A stretch of 64,000 nt of DNA from positions 9,238,854 through 9,302,853 of the forward strand of contig CP093830.1 in assembly GCA_033063855.1 (NCBI GenBank), read 5' to 3'. The number at the start of each line of letters is the position of its first letter. The first letter of the stretch is position 1. The DNA comes from Smittia aterrima. Lineage: Eukaryota > Arthropoda > Insecta > Diptera > Chironomidae. Below, one piece after another: positions 14,701 to 28,115 of the stretch. Both the position numbers and the translations under genes were made by a program. Under the pieces are notes generated by a model. That model was given only the letters and a program-made list of their open reading frames with translations. It had not been told where the DNA came from and did not search any database.

Positions 14701-17700
14701 CGAAGATGCACAGTTTGATTAATTATACAGAACCGTACCGATCAAGATCAAGCACGTGCAGGTAAGCACAATAATCCATCAGCCATGATTACTTTTCTGT
14801 AATGAATTAAATAGAAAATTTCGCAAATGACGCCGCATCGCTCAAATTTCCAAATGAAAAATTTTCCTTTCTCTTTCCAAATCCATTAGGCCCCTCTCTC
14901 GTTCTACTTTCTTTTAATTTAATTTGAATTTCAAATTAATCGCTTACCAAAGCTTTTGGGTGAATCTCTGTTCGTCAATATTTGTGTAACCATAAGGCGC
15001 AGACCGTGGACGAAAACAAAAGTCTCTCCTTCCAGGAAACATTCATTAGTCATCGAGTTCTTTCACGGTTAGATTGAAGGGGATTACGAGGAGACATCAG
15101 GAAACTTTATAAGATCCAATCAATCGAAAGAGAGAAAATCCTTTTTTTCCTGAATGATTCAAGAAGCTTCCGTTGGGACGAATTGATAAGCCAACAGCGA
15201 ACTTCCCTTAAAAAGGTTTCATACTCGAAGCTCTGCAGAGACTTGAGAAGTGAGTGAAAGCACGTGAAGACAATTCACAAACGATTTCCTCGACTCGGCT
15301 GCAACTCATAAACTTTTTCATCCTCTTCAAGCTTTCTTCATCATAAAATCAAATGACGAGGAACAGGTAAGATTTCGACGGCTGTTGAGCACGTTGTTGC
15401 TCTTAGAAAGTTTTGACTGGATCGATATTCATTTCAGTTTCGCTTGCGAGAAGATTTTTTGCTTGGAGGCGTTCACCTTCTTCTCCGTGACGTCACCGCT
15501 TTCTCGTCAATCTAGGTTTGTCTCGCTCAATTATTCAACGACACAAATCAGGTTTACTCATTGCTAACGGCAACCAAGTTTCATGATTGAAATCGTCGGC
15601 TCTTCTCAATTGAATGTCATTGTCTTTCCTTTATCAGATCGCACAAAGTTCATGAATTTCGATTAAATTCTAATGACATTTGCGGCAACATTTTACTCTT
15701 AGTTGACTTGACAGGCCGAAAATACAATTCGCGTTGTAAGAAGAGTTTTCTGAAAGTCATCGACTCATAACTGACAGCTCCATAACCAAATTAAAATGAG
15801 AAAATAGGTTTGCGATGTGTCATCCTTTTCACAAAACAAATTACGCAATGACAAAGTTCGTCTGGTAAGGGAAGCTTCATTCGCTTTTGCTTAGCGCTAC
15901 AGTAATCAAAATTTAATTATGATAATAATAATGGTTTTTAATATCGCTTCCGAGAGAGATTACCAACTGACATTGCTAGTCGCGTAATCCTCCATTGCCT
16001 TGAGCGCTTTAAAAGAACTCACACAGAAGATCTCGTTGTTTTTCTTTTGGATTTTTCTCGAGAGTTGTTACAAAGGGTAAACGTTTATTTTCCTCTCGCC
16101 TTCTTTCTTTTGTCATCTTTATGTGTCCTCGAGTTTTGTTCTTATTCGTCGAGCAGAGCAAAGCGAAACACTTCCCAGTAAGAAACAGAATTTTATATTT
16201 TGGAGTTCTAAAGCAACCTCTGGCTTGCAGAATTTTATTTTTCGTTTATCACGAGGAAGCCTTTTCTATTCTCAAACGTAAGAGTCGAGCGATTCTCTAT
16301 TGTTGAGAGTGAAAAAAGGAAATTACCATTTTAAAAATAGATCAACAAAGGGAAGAAGAAAAATAATTGTTTCGTTTGTTTGTTGTTGGACGGCCTCGAA
16401 AGACTGAAAAAGACAGGTTACCCACATTTCCGACCTCCACATCGTCAACCCATTTGATCAATTGATTTTAAATGACGTGTCGCTTGAGAGATCGACGAAG
16501 GAAGATGGAAGGCTCTGCATAATGGGGTTTGTTTGATGATGTTAAATCATCCGGTGCCGGCTTTTTTTTCTCTCTCTTAATCCAGTTGCAAACCCTCAAC
16601 GGCCTGCGAGAAAGTCGACCCTTGGAAAAGGTCAGACCGAAGTTGCCAAGGGATGAACCTCCAAACAGTTCTCATCAAGTATTTATAGATTTTGATACCT
16701 TCATCCTCTTTCGAGGAAGAGAACACACTCAGGGTCTTCATGGGAAATAAACGAAAACTTATTGCAGTGAATTCCCCTTCGAATTCACGTCATTCGCTGA
16801 CGATTCACTCCTCACACTTAGCTCATCTATTAATAGGAAGCAAAATCGAATTTCCCCGTGTGCATGTTCAGACTGTTTTAACTTTAATGATTTGCCGTTT
16901 GCTGTTTTCTTAGCTCCCCCTCGATGTTTAACGATGGGTGAAACAGTCGAGAAAAATGTGTTTTTGAAGCGGAAAGGTAAACAGGACTCATTCACAAATT
17001 TACATAAAAATAGTTTAAACTTTTTGAAGTTTACACTTGCAGGTTTTTTACGGTGTGATAGCGCTCGTTGAATATTTTATTAGCGAGCTCTCTCTCTCAC
17101 TCAATATTTTGTGGCTAGAGTGAAGGAAAAGTCACGTATTGAAAGCTGAATTGCAATCTCAGATCAATCAGTTGGATAAGATCAATCTCTGATTGGGATT
17201 TAATGAAAATATTGCGATCGAGATCATAAAATAAAAGTTTTATGTGATAAGACACGAAATTACTTGAAGAGAGCAATTGCCTTGCTCGAGGGACGATTGG
17301 TTATCGTTCAATGAAGCACACAACATGCGAAGCTTACAAATCATAAGAAATTTAAAGCTTTCGTCTGCTGACAAGCCAACGATAAAACTTTTCCCTCATT
17401 AAAAGCTTCACGTTCGTCTTTGAAAGTTTAAAGCTTTGAAGAAAAAAAATGAAATCGAGGCAAGCGACTGGAAATAATTTTTGTTGAAAACGAGTTTGAT
17501 GGTTGAGGAGATTATTCATTTGATTTATTTATCAGTTCGATCTATTTTTAGTTTTACGTAGTTGCTAAAGAGAAGGCGGTTTCACATTTTCGATGTTTCC
17601 ATGAAATTTATTCGAATGTTCATTCATTATGCAAAAAATTCTAATTGAAAGGAGCTCAAACGTCAGGACTCTTGAAGTAATATGAATTCATTCGTTGTGA

Positions 17701-20700
17701 TTTAAATGAATTTCCATCACTCAATCAAATTTTATTATTTTGGACATCAAATAAAAAGTCGAGGTTAGCTTTCCAACTGCGTCAATAATTAATTGAGTAA
17801 GGAACTTCTATTGAGCTTTCATCGACACCTAAATGTGTGAATTCAGCTAATGGAATATTTATGTCAACTTATCGCTGAATCATCAGAATTCCCTTTTCAT
17901 TCTGACGCGAAATACGCAACAAACCGACTTGAATCGTCACTGAAATCAAATCCGTTTTCATTATAAATAATCAAACAATCTGTCGCGTTTCCAACCAAAG
18001 TCGCGTGTCAGATGTATTTCCACGCCATTAAAATATCTACAGGGAAGTCGATTCATTCAAGTTAGCCGAGGAAAAGAATATGCGATGAATGAATGATTAA
18101 AAATTCATCATTCGATATCGATCCATGCTTAACTTCCTCAGGATACGACTACGTTTAGTTTGCAACGAACATTGACATCAATTCACAATGTGAGTTGTCT
18201 TCTTCAATTGATTGACTTGATATCACTTAGGGAAAGATTCTTTTACTCACGCTGTGCTGATGTCTCAGTGTGTCTCTTGTTGTCTAACGATTATTTTTCT
18301 TAATCCAATAGTGAAGTCGCTAGAGAAATAAAGCGAAATTGCAAACGGTCGTCGACCATTAATGAATATTTCCTCAGTCTCGCCTTTCTCACTCTCTGAA
18401 TCTTTTTAAATTACACAATTCACTCGTCAATGATTTTCTTCACTCGTTCGTCGGATTATTTCGCTACTTTTTTTTTCATTAACACATAAATTTCAATCGA
18501 CGAAGCAAGATTGTTTTGTTTAGACGATGTCTATAATCGCCCACCCATCGATTAGCAGTCATAAAATTTAACGAATGTTTATCAGAAGCGGGGCCATTAC
18601 TTATGATTATGGGCTTTGCTCAGATGTGCGGAGGCGAGAAGGTAAAAAGAGTTGAAAGTGAGAAGATTTTCCTTGAAATGTTTCCCACAATCCTTGGACC
18701 TTGATTATCATAAGAGCTTTTACGCGTTGATTATGTTTCGTTAAGAATATAAATCACTTTTTAACTCAACTTAATTCTTCCTCGTTTCACTCTGAACTAT
18801 TAAGCTAAGATAAATGTTTTTCTCTTAATTATCTACAAGATAATTTACTACAGCGAACGGAAAAAGCACGCAACTTCAAGCGTTGAAGTTCAAAATCAAA
18901 CTGAACCGACGATGGATGGAGAAAGGAAAAGTCTGAAGTGTTTTTCACATTTTCACAGACTTTTCTGACAGGAAAATGCAACGAGAGAAAATGAGAGAGC
19001 TTTCTCTGTTTTCCCGAAAGCAGCGAGAGTAAGAATCAGCTGTGCGGTGTAGTTGGAACTTTCCAGTTGCAACAGCACGTTTCACCTTGAGGTTGTCGGA
19101 TTGGATCCTTGTTTGTTGTTGATTCATGTGAAGCATGGGAAATTGTTTCTCTCATCCAATGAATGGATTAATGATTTATCTTTTCGCAAACATTTTAGCA
19201 GCGAAAGCTTAAGTTGTGCTTTTATGTCGAAGCTTTCTATGGATTAACGAAAGGTCACGAACTTATGAGAAAAGGCGGCTGAGTTCAAAGGTAGAAGATT
19301 GACTATTACGACGTCTGTTCTTCCTTTGAACCTCTGCCAAACGCATTAAGGTTAATCGCTTCAACCTGTGTGATCTTTAAACAATGAGAATTTTTTATTT
19401 CTTGAAACTTTTATATCAAACAAGTGAAAGAGAAAAAGAGAGAGAGAAAGAGTGTTTAGAGAAACTTCCGTCGCCCTCTAATTGCTACAATGTGGATGAC
19501 AAGATCCGATAAGCAAAGAAAAGAGATTTTGTTAATTTCATTGACAAGCGAAGCGTTTTGATTTGAAAATAAGCAGAAAATTTTTAATTCAAAAATAATT
19601 TCTCCACGAATGGGAGTCGTTCGTAAATTACGTGGACAAATAATTAAATTTTAAAACTTTCCTAATTTTTAATTTTCTTTAAATTGATTCACAAACTTTT
19701 TCATTAAAAAATCTCAGCACTCATATAATTTACGAACAACGCCTAAGTAATCATAAAATTCTTCAACTGATTTTACTCATTCGTTTACAACTCATAATGA
19801 TCGAAAAATGTTTAATTGTTTCAACAGTTTGAAGTCAAAAAAAGAGAGAAATAATTTACCTCCATTTATGTTTGTTCTTTGAAAATTACTGTCGGCATCG
19901 TAAGATATCCGATTATTGATGATTTCGACGAGGTAGTCAACGACCACCTTTTTGTGTCGTATGCTTGATCGTCCGCTTAGAAGATGTTGCGAGGTAATTT
20001 GAAGTAAGAAGAAATGTTCCGAGATGCAAAATTTCTCGACTCTATAATTTACCTCTTGAGCAATCCCGAGACATTTCAAACCCAAAACTAAGCAAATAAC
20101 GACCTTAGCCTCAACTATTTAATTGCATATTCTTCTCTGTTTGATTTTTTTTGCTGCGTTGGGTTGCAGCGGGTTTTTTTCGGAGCGCAAACTCACAAAG
20201 AGTCCATTAAAATAACAACACAATTTTCAACACGGATTGACTCGGGTTTTTATTGTTTGATGTAGGTAGACGATAATGAAAGATCATCAATGATTTGTCA
20301 GATAAAACAAACTTCATTCGGATGCGAATCGACGTTTGATGTAACAGGTCGGTCGATGTTGACCACAGAAGAAATTTTTATCTTCTCATTAATCTTCACG
20401 GCAATCATAGAATCTGTGATTAGGTCGCAACACATTGTGTCTTTCTTTCATTCGTTTTCCAACTCGGTTCTCGCCCTCCCCTAAATGGCTTTGTGTGCGT
20501 GAACATGGAACATGCTTGAATCGGAAATACTTCAACATTTCGTTTCTTTCTTTCCTTCTTCGTGGTCTTCATTCAGTTATTCGCCGATTTTCAGAACGTG
20601 CAGACGTTTGTGTAATAATTTATTTTTCTGTGGAAAAAGATCGTCAGCAGCGAGACAGATCAAAAAGAAGTGTTTGAGTGATTAATCTCATTTGGTTGGC

Positions 20701-21074
20701 CCGATATGAAATAAATCTTTAATAGACTTGACGTTTTTGGGTGAAAAGAAATTTTGCCAACGAAAAGTGAAGTAATTGGTTTGAGGAAATCGCGTGAAGG
20801 AAATTTCGCGATTTAATGAAAGCGAAGAAAATAATTTTCGACTGAGATGAGAATTGCACTGAAATTATCTTCGATTATCGCCCGATTGAACCAAAATCAA
20901 AAGCGTAAGTTCCAAATTATCAGAATCATAATAATTTCGGTTGATTAATGAAGTTTTCGGCTTTGCTCGGAACTTAGCGCTTTTCACTTAAACTTCTTAC
21001 GCAACTCACAAATCTACCAAACTCTTCTTCCAACTTCGTGTGAATAATTTCCAATTCTTTCTTTTATTTTACAG
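5793..21074. other. long non-coding stretch, introns or intergenic DNA
   Basis: About 15 kb in which every open frame is short, lacks domains and has no matching splice context. Part of it is probably the 5' intron or promoter of the minus-strand gene, since the 5131-5792 exon starts at a splice acceptor and so has at least one exon further right. I could not locate that exon. AT-rich stretches with many TAATTA-type homeodomain core sites are scattered through it, without a clear cluster. GA-rich tract at 19437-19452. Confidence 0.5.
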
Positions 21075-21504
21075 CAATCCGCGCCGAGTAGGAGAATCAC
21101 AAGCAATGGATAAACCAAAAAACAGTGCTAATAAAATTCAGTGAACTATATTTCTCGTGCTGCCTAATTAAAGCAAAAAGTAATGAGTTAAATTTTAAAA
21201 CAATAAAAACGAAACGTAAAAAAAATTATAACACTTTGAAGTGAATCGAAAGAAAAACGCTCGAAACGGTAAAATAGTTGAAAAAAGCAAGAGAGTTTTC
21301 ATTTCTTGTGTGATTGTTGGTTTTATAGACGAAAAAAAAAATTTGTGGATTAAGAAAGTGGATTGCAAAATTAAAGCGAACTTCTTTGAAAGAGTCTCAG
21401 AATATAAAGCGAGTGCATGCCGACATCAGATCGAAGCAACTTACTGGCCGCAATTATGAAGACATTAACAAATGGATTACTCAGATTTCTGACCCGATTC
21501 TCAG
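21075..21504 (+). other. possible 5' exon of the spitz-like gene
   Basis: A polypyrimidine tract and acceptor (ttttacag) precede 21075, and a donor (TTCTCAG|GTAATG) follows 21504. Near the 3' end an ATG at 21456 opens 16 codons plus one base, so the donor is phase 1. The exon at 25645 can be read in the compatible phase without a stop up to the signal-peptide ATG at 25746. This could be a 5' UTR exon or encode an alternative N-terminus. Only splice-site appearance supports it. Confidence 0.25.
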
Positions 21505-24500
21505 GTAATGCCCGATCACAGTTGCTTTTCCTTATTGACGATTTTCACCCGAAGACAATTTAAACATTTTTCTTTACATTTAAATTCAAATCAAAAACTG
21601 TCTTCTTCTCACAATTAGACGGTCAGTTAATCTTTCGACATTACGCAACCACATTCACTCAAACACAACAAAAAAAAACTTGGTTTTGCTGACTGCTCAA
21701 ACAACATAATTGTGCGTGAAATTGTCTTATTGTTTGAGTTCTTTCGTCTCATGAAGAAGGGAACGACTAGAAGACGAGAAGTTAATTTACTACCACAACA
21801 CCCTTCGGTCTAAGCTATTAAGACTGAAATCCTCACAGAAATGCATTTGCTCTGTTAATTCATTAAACATGCAAGTGGTAATTGACAAGTCTTAGACATG
21901 AATCTCAATAATTCCTTCCGAAAAGAAAGAGAAAAAGGGGAACTTACTGCCGAGAACTAATTTCGTTAATGTTTTCTAAACATTTTCCTTCGCTATCGAT
22001 ATTAATGCACTTAAAGACATTTTTAGACATCTCAATGAAGAAGAAGTAATTTGAACGAGGGAGCGACACAATTATCATTTTCATTAAGATGTTATTGCAC
22101 AAAATCCCCCCGGAACTGAATGAGGGTTGTCGTTGAGTTGAAACTACACTCGAATGTGCATTAACTTAATTAAAATTTCATTTAAAATACGTGGAAGCCT
22201 TTCAAGCCGTTTTTCTTCCTTGTCGTTGTCGCCCGTTTCGACAGTAATCCAATACGAAATGTTTATCGTTAGATACTCTGTGTTTAACCTAATAACAATA
22301 ATATCACGACTCCCCCTCTCTCTCTGTTGAAAGCAAAATCAACCCTTGGTCGTTTTACTTTTCAAGACTTTTGTGGTGCTCACGAAAAGGCGATTAGACG
22401 ATGTAAACTGTCGAGCTTCACATTTGCATGAACCTCCGGAATTTAATGGAATAGAAGGGACGAGGGCTTCGCAAAAGAAAAAGACTCGACTCGCTCAAAC
22501 ATAAAAGCCTAACAAGGCACGTAATTACAGCTACAGGAGTTAATTACCGTCGCTTTACATTGTTAATCGTTGCATCGAACAATAAAAAAATAAATAAATA
22601 ACTGAGTGCACTTGAGCAAGGAAATAATAATTTCGTGGAACTCGATCATTAAAAATCATAAACTGAATTTCAATTTACTTCCTAGTTGGTGAGTTCAAAA
22701 GTCTAATAGAATTCTACGAACTTGAACCTTTTTAGTCGAAGCTAATTTGACAAGATTAATGAACAAAGCCTTCCCGATGAATCATTTCAATGATCTCAGG
22801 CGCCTCTTCTTCGTTTATTCAAATCTCCTTTTGAAAAAGAAAACGACGAACTCAAGTCAGCAGCAAACACTTAAAACACATGCCGATAATCAATAGTTAA
22901 TTCGAATCAGATGCAAAACTTCGCTCGAAAGCTTGAAGACTAAAATGAAACTAGCTCGTCCATCAAACACGAAATGAAAGAAAGAAAAAACTGAATTCTC
23001 TTTTGTCCAAGAGGGAGATTATGCACCTGACTAAAAGGCAAAAGCTTGCATTAGAACGTCATGCGATTGTTAATCAAATGCCTGATATTTCTTGCGGTGC
23101 CCCACAAAAAAAAACTTCGCCAAAAAGAGCAGCAAGGAGATTAAAATTCCAGCGAAATTACACACGTCAGACGATTTAATGTGTACGAACAGAATCTCCA
23201 ATCGGTCCAGCTACAGCATGCAACTTGGTTTCTTTTATTTTGGTGCCCGTTGCATAATTGGTTTAGGCTGCCTCGGATAAGAGTTAATATTGTTTTCATA
23301 GCCTCGAGCCAAAAATTCTTTATGCTCGCAGGCTAACTTAAGCATATGGGAGGAATGTGTTTTTGCCTGTTTTTATCGCGTTCTCTTGCTCAAGAAGCAT
23401 AAACTTCTGCATCAACTAATTATTCTGTTGTTCTTTCTTTCTTCTCTCCTCGATGGCTGAGTGGAGACGAAACATATTTTCATGTTCACTCGGAAGAGAG
23501 CCACCAGAAAATATTGCAAATGAAGGAATCAGCGCACAATAATTTTCACTGAGATTGCTTGAATGTTGGGAGGGAAAGACGAAGTAACTAATCTTAAGTT
23601 AGAAGATGGTTTTGACATCACAACCGAACTCATCCCAGTCTGCTGCTTTGAATAATAAAATGCACAAATCACCTTGCTGCTTAAAATTAAACCGTACCGA
23701 TTCAAACGCCGATTCCCTTTACGGCCCTCGAGCGCTTCGTCTTGCAAAACGTTATTAATTCTCTCTCCCTTTCTGTCTCTCGGTTTTTCACAAACAATTA
23801 AAATGAATGCACAAAAAAAAATGTTGAATGCGGCTAGAGAGTCCGCGAACGTATTCAATCGCCAAAGTCAAAACACTCATTTTTCAAAAAAACGAGGAGA
23901 AAAAAAATTAAAAATCTAAAAGACGAAGAAAATGATTTCACGTATTCAAATTTGAATTTGTTTTGTGGAATTTGGGAGGCGGACCCCGACTTAATGAACT
24001 TTATCCGAGCGCTCTCATTCAAATGCAAAATCATTGTGGAACTGCGATACGATTCCCAGCCCAGGCCATTGAATTCGTTGATGCTTTCAAGGATCCCCCG
24101 AGCGTGAGAAAGCATTTTTTTCAAACGAAACTTCTATTAAAACAATTGACTTGAATAAAATAAATTTGTAGAAAAATAAAACTTAAACTTTCGATTTGAT
24201 TATAGTCAAAGATCAATTGTTGAAAATAATTAAAGCAAATCCACGATCAGGTGATGAAATTCACAACTTTCAACTTTCAAAAGCAATATTTTAATATTTT
24301 TCCGGTGATTATTATATAAAAAAAAAGTTGAAGCTTCAATCGGTTTATGAGTACAGCACGTGGCTCGTGATTCTCTTAACGGATTGGAAATCAATGAAGA
24401 GAACTAAGTATCTACATAAGACAATGGAAGGGAGGAGAACAAATGATTCTGGAGGAGGAAGAATTTAAATGAATCGAAGACGTGACGTTCAATCGCAACT

Positions 24501-25567
24501 CTCCCTGTATAGCTCGAGAATGTTCTAAACAATTAAACAATCGTCTAAGCATTTTATTTAACTCGAAAACAGTTAAACGGAATCCTTCATTGCGGCGTCT
24601 TGTGAATGAAGCAAAAAGGGCAGCACGCTCAGTGTTGCTGGAATATTCAATTAATAACTTTCACGAGTACGATAAAAACAATAAACCTCGACTTCAATAA
24701 ACATTACATCCGAAAAGAAAATCAAAGAGAAGACGATGCTGATTGTTGAGGATTAAAAGGTTTAAGCTTCGGATTATTGCTCTTTATGCTTTCGCGTCCA
24801 ATTTAAAATGTATTTTGTTTTTGCTCTTTATCACTTCTGCGCGAGCGAACGAGTCGTCGATCCGCGTGTGCGCCTCAAGACAGCAGCATCCCACAACGCC
24901 AAGAGAACAAGTGTGGCGAGATGTGAAGTATGAAAAATTGTTCACTTCTTATAATACGAGAAAATTATGTACAAAGCAAACCTCTCGAAGGTGATTAATT
25001 TTCCCATTTGAAAACGAAACAAGCCGAGAGAGAAGAGCGAGGGCAAAACAATTGAATCATAACGAAATCACCGAAGCTGTTATCTGAGGAAGAAGAAAAG
25101 CGGGAAGAAGATCGTGCAAAAGCCACTGAAGCGTGCTATATGAGCGTTGAAACGTTGAACAATCATTAAGCGGTTAACAATTCTTCTTTGGCGCTGCTCT
25201 TGCTGTTGCTTGCTGCTGCTGCCCTGCCCGCCAGTCAATAAAACAAATAAATGCGCGGCTTTCGAGTTTTCGGCTTGATATGCACCAGATAATCGCTGCT
25301 CTCTATTATTTAAGCGGAGCTGTTGCGGCTTTTTTTTCCTTCGTCTTCGCGGTGTCTACTCGATCGACCGTGAATTTCTGATTGAAAACGCGCTTCAATC
25401 ATGGAAAACATTATTTGTTTAATATTTGGTTCAACGCAGATGATGAGGTTTTGTCCGATTGTCTTCGTTTTCCTAACCAACAAAGCCGTTTGTTTGAATG
25501 ATTCCACTTTGACGCCCAAAAACTTTATTTTCCCATAAACATCAGAAAACATTTTGATCGACACGTT
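21505..25567. other. non-coding stretch upstream of the spitz-like gene
   Basis: No supported gene. Open frames such as 24743-24994 contain a hydrophobic run but have no ATG start and no splice context. Likely an intron or upstream regulatory DNA of the EGFR-ligand gene. Confidence 0.45.
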
Positions 25568-25745
25568 CAGTCGGCATTCATCGATTTAAATATTTAATAA
25601 TCGAAGTTTATTTTCATGTTTCTCTCTTTTTATTTCGATTGCAGGACGAAGACGAATAGAAGTCAAGCATAAAATACGACGAAGCCACATAAGAAGTCAA
25701 GCCGCCGCCGCAGTCGTCACCAGCTGCAGACAGTACAATCAACTT
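25568..25745 (+). promoter_or_regulatory. 5' UTR and possible start site of the spitz-like gene
   Basis: A TCAGT initiator-like pentamer at 25567-25571 could mark a transcription start. Alternatively the sequence gattgcag before 25645 is a splice acceptor, making 25645-25745 the start of a downstream exon. Both remain open; no TATA box is obvious. Confidence 0.3.
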
Positions 25746-27812
25746 ATGGTTCCGCTGCTTCTGCTGCTTTGTGCAATGATTAGCGTCACAGGTAAGCGAG
25801 TTCCCTTAATTACTCTTCAAGCAAATTCGTGTTTGCAATCAACAGCAATCTCGACGAGTAAACCTTACTTTTCACATTCATCGTCGTTTTCTGTTTGACG
25901 AAGCGAAGCATATGCGTAAACAGAATAACAAGAAAAATATTTTTACTTTTTCGGGGTTCCTTCCTTTTTGCCGACTCTCTTTCTCCTCCGATTCCATAAT
26001 GTTTTCTTTTTTTCCATCTAGATTTGCACCTTGTGTCTCTTCCTGCTTCCATCCTCTCAAATTTCAGTTTATTTTCCTTCAGTCTTAGGCTTTCTTTTTT
26101 TTCCTTTTTTTCGCTCAACACATTTTTTCTTTTTCGTTGATGTGTGCTCGAATATGTTTAATGGATGTTAAATTGGGCACAAGCCTATTATTTACTGTGA
26201 CATACTGTTCACGTATTCATGAGTTCATTCCGTTCTCGGGTTTATTGTTGCCGAAGGATTCGGTTTCTTTCTTCTTCTAAAACTTTTATTTTTTGCTTCT
26301 CGATGGGACTTAACGAGACGTGAATTAAACAGTTGTGCAATTGCTTTATTAAACCGATCGAGACTCTCAACTAAACGTCATGGAAATGTTTTTAAGAACT
26401 TTTTTCTTTCTCTTCTATTCTTAGAAGTCTAAGTTGAATTGTTGTTGTTGAGGGTAAAGAGCCGCCCAAGTCACAATCAGGTTTAATCAAAGAAAATTCA
26501 ATTCGAGAGGTCTCAGACCCCTTCCAAGGTTAAACTTCAACCCTAAAGCCTCGACATTACATAATTTGAATGTTCCTCACTCGCCCCATTCGCAAAATTT
26601 TCAATTCAAAACTAACCATTTGCTGAAACTCGAAACTTTTTTTTTACGATTTGAAAGAAGGAGAAATAGGTTAGGCACACGACAAATGAGTTTTTAGCAG
26701 CGGGCGACGATGGTTATTTCTCTGTCTATCTTCTCAGGTGTCATGTAGAAGAGTCAGAGAGTGCTTTACGACTCATAATATCACTTTCGGCGTCGCCTCT
26801 GTTCGCAAAACAAAATAAAAGCCCTAACGAGAGTGTTCGATTAAAGCAAAGAATTGTAAAGTTTGAATGCCATGCGAGTACAATTGCGTGCTGCACGTAA
26901 AATTAGCATTGAGGTCGTGGTCTAACGATTTCCCAGGAAAGCCTCGAAAGAAGCGAAAGAAAAATTCTAATGAAAATTCCTCCAAATCACTGAAGGCATG
27001 CAACGGCCTCTTCAAAAACACACGCACAATGCTTACGACCGGCGAGTTTTGCTTCTTTTTTTTTGCAATCCGATTACGAATTCATGATATTCACGGCGTG
27101 AAACAAAGTTTATTGCCCGCCGCCTTAACTGCCGGAAAAATGAAATTTATGTTCTAAAAAATATTTTCTTTTCAACTTTCAGACGCTTGCAGAAGTCGAA
27201 CGATTATTAAGCCGAGACCAACGCCAACTCCAACGACAAGTCCAAGACCAAACATCACATTTCACACTTATAAATGTCCTGAGGCTTATGCGACGTGGTA
27301 TTGCTTGAATGGAGCGACGTGCTTCGCCGTGAAGATCGGGGTTGAACTTCTTTACAACTGCGAGTGAGTTCTGCGAGAGATTTCTTTCTTAATGGAACTT
27401 TGCTTATTGTTTTATTCTTTAAAGGTGCGCGAATGGTTTTATCGGCCCGAGATGCGATTACAAAGAACTCGACGGTTCTTATTTATGTGAGTTCACTCGA
27501 CTTAACTTAACAAACAGCGAATCTAATCTTTTATTCATTTCTCACAGCCGCTCGATCTCGAGTCATGTTAGAAACAGCAAGCATAGCTGGTGGAGCCGTT
27601 GCTGCGATGCTTCTTGCCTGCATCGTTGGTTTTTTCGTCTATCTCAAGAGTCACAACAAGAAATGTGAGTTCGAAGTCGAAAGTCAAAAAGTCAATCACA
27701 ATCATGACATCATAAACCTTCAGCGATGCGACGTTTGTCAAATTCCCGATCAGAAGTTTACTATTTTAATCAAATATCACAATGGGTGACAGCAAAACGT
27801 TTGAATAATTGA
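25746..27812 (+). CDS. spi: Spitz/Keren-type TGF-alpha-like EGFR ligand precursor
   Basis: Membrane-anchored growth factor that is cleaved in the secretory pathway and activates the EGF receptor. Exons: 25746-25791, 27183-27363, 27425-27486, 27548-27664 and 27724-27812 (phases 1, 2, 1, 1), giving 164 residues. Residues 1-17 are a signal peptide (M-V-P then five Leu) ending before Cys18, the position that in Drosophila Spitz is palmitoylated by Rasp. The segment ACRSRTIIKPRP corresponds to Spitz ACSSRTVPKPRS. The EGF domain spans about 46-88 with six cysteines (47, 56, 62, 75, 77, 86). The transmembrane segment starts with ASIAGGA at 107-113, matching the rhomboid-recognised ASIASGA of Spitz, and runs to about 129. 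The cytoplasmic tail is short. If the last 57-bp intron is retained, the frame instead stops at 27789 (176 residues). The precursor is shorter than Drosophila Spitz (about 230 residues) mainly in the Ser/Thr spacer and the tail. I cannot separate spitz from keren on sequence alone. Confidence 0.92.
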
Positions 27813-28109
27813 AGAAGACGATGAAATGCTACCAAAGATTTCTTATCTGAAGCGCTTCGAATAGGTATGTACAACCAAATGGGATCGATCGTAACAAGAA
27901 ACTTATTAGACATTTTTTTTTTCTTCTCTATTTTCTATTTCGACACCAGATTGACTACGAGTGCTACTTGAGTCGACCAACAACAAGATTGTTTATTGAA
28001 AGACGACACGAATTTGAAGGAAAAAATCGAACGGAAAGACTTGAGAATATTTGTGTAAAAATATTTGAAATAATTAGCTCTGTGATATTAAGTTAAGAAA
28101 TATTTTTAA

Positions 28110-28115
28110 AATAAA
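28110..28115 (+). terminator. polyadenylation signal of the spitz-like gene
   Basis: AATAAA about 300 bp after the stop. A possible 3' UTR intron lies between a GTATGT donor at 27866 and an acceptor (cgacaccag) just before ATTGACTACG near 27950. Confidence 0.6.

Noticed and set aside
24743..24994. 83-residue frame with a signal-peptide-like hydrophobic run
   Set aside because: No ATG at the start, no splice sites in phase, Arg/Ser-rich remainder; chance is sufficient.
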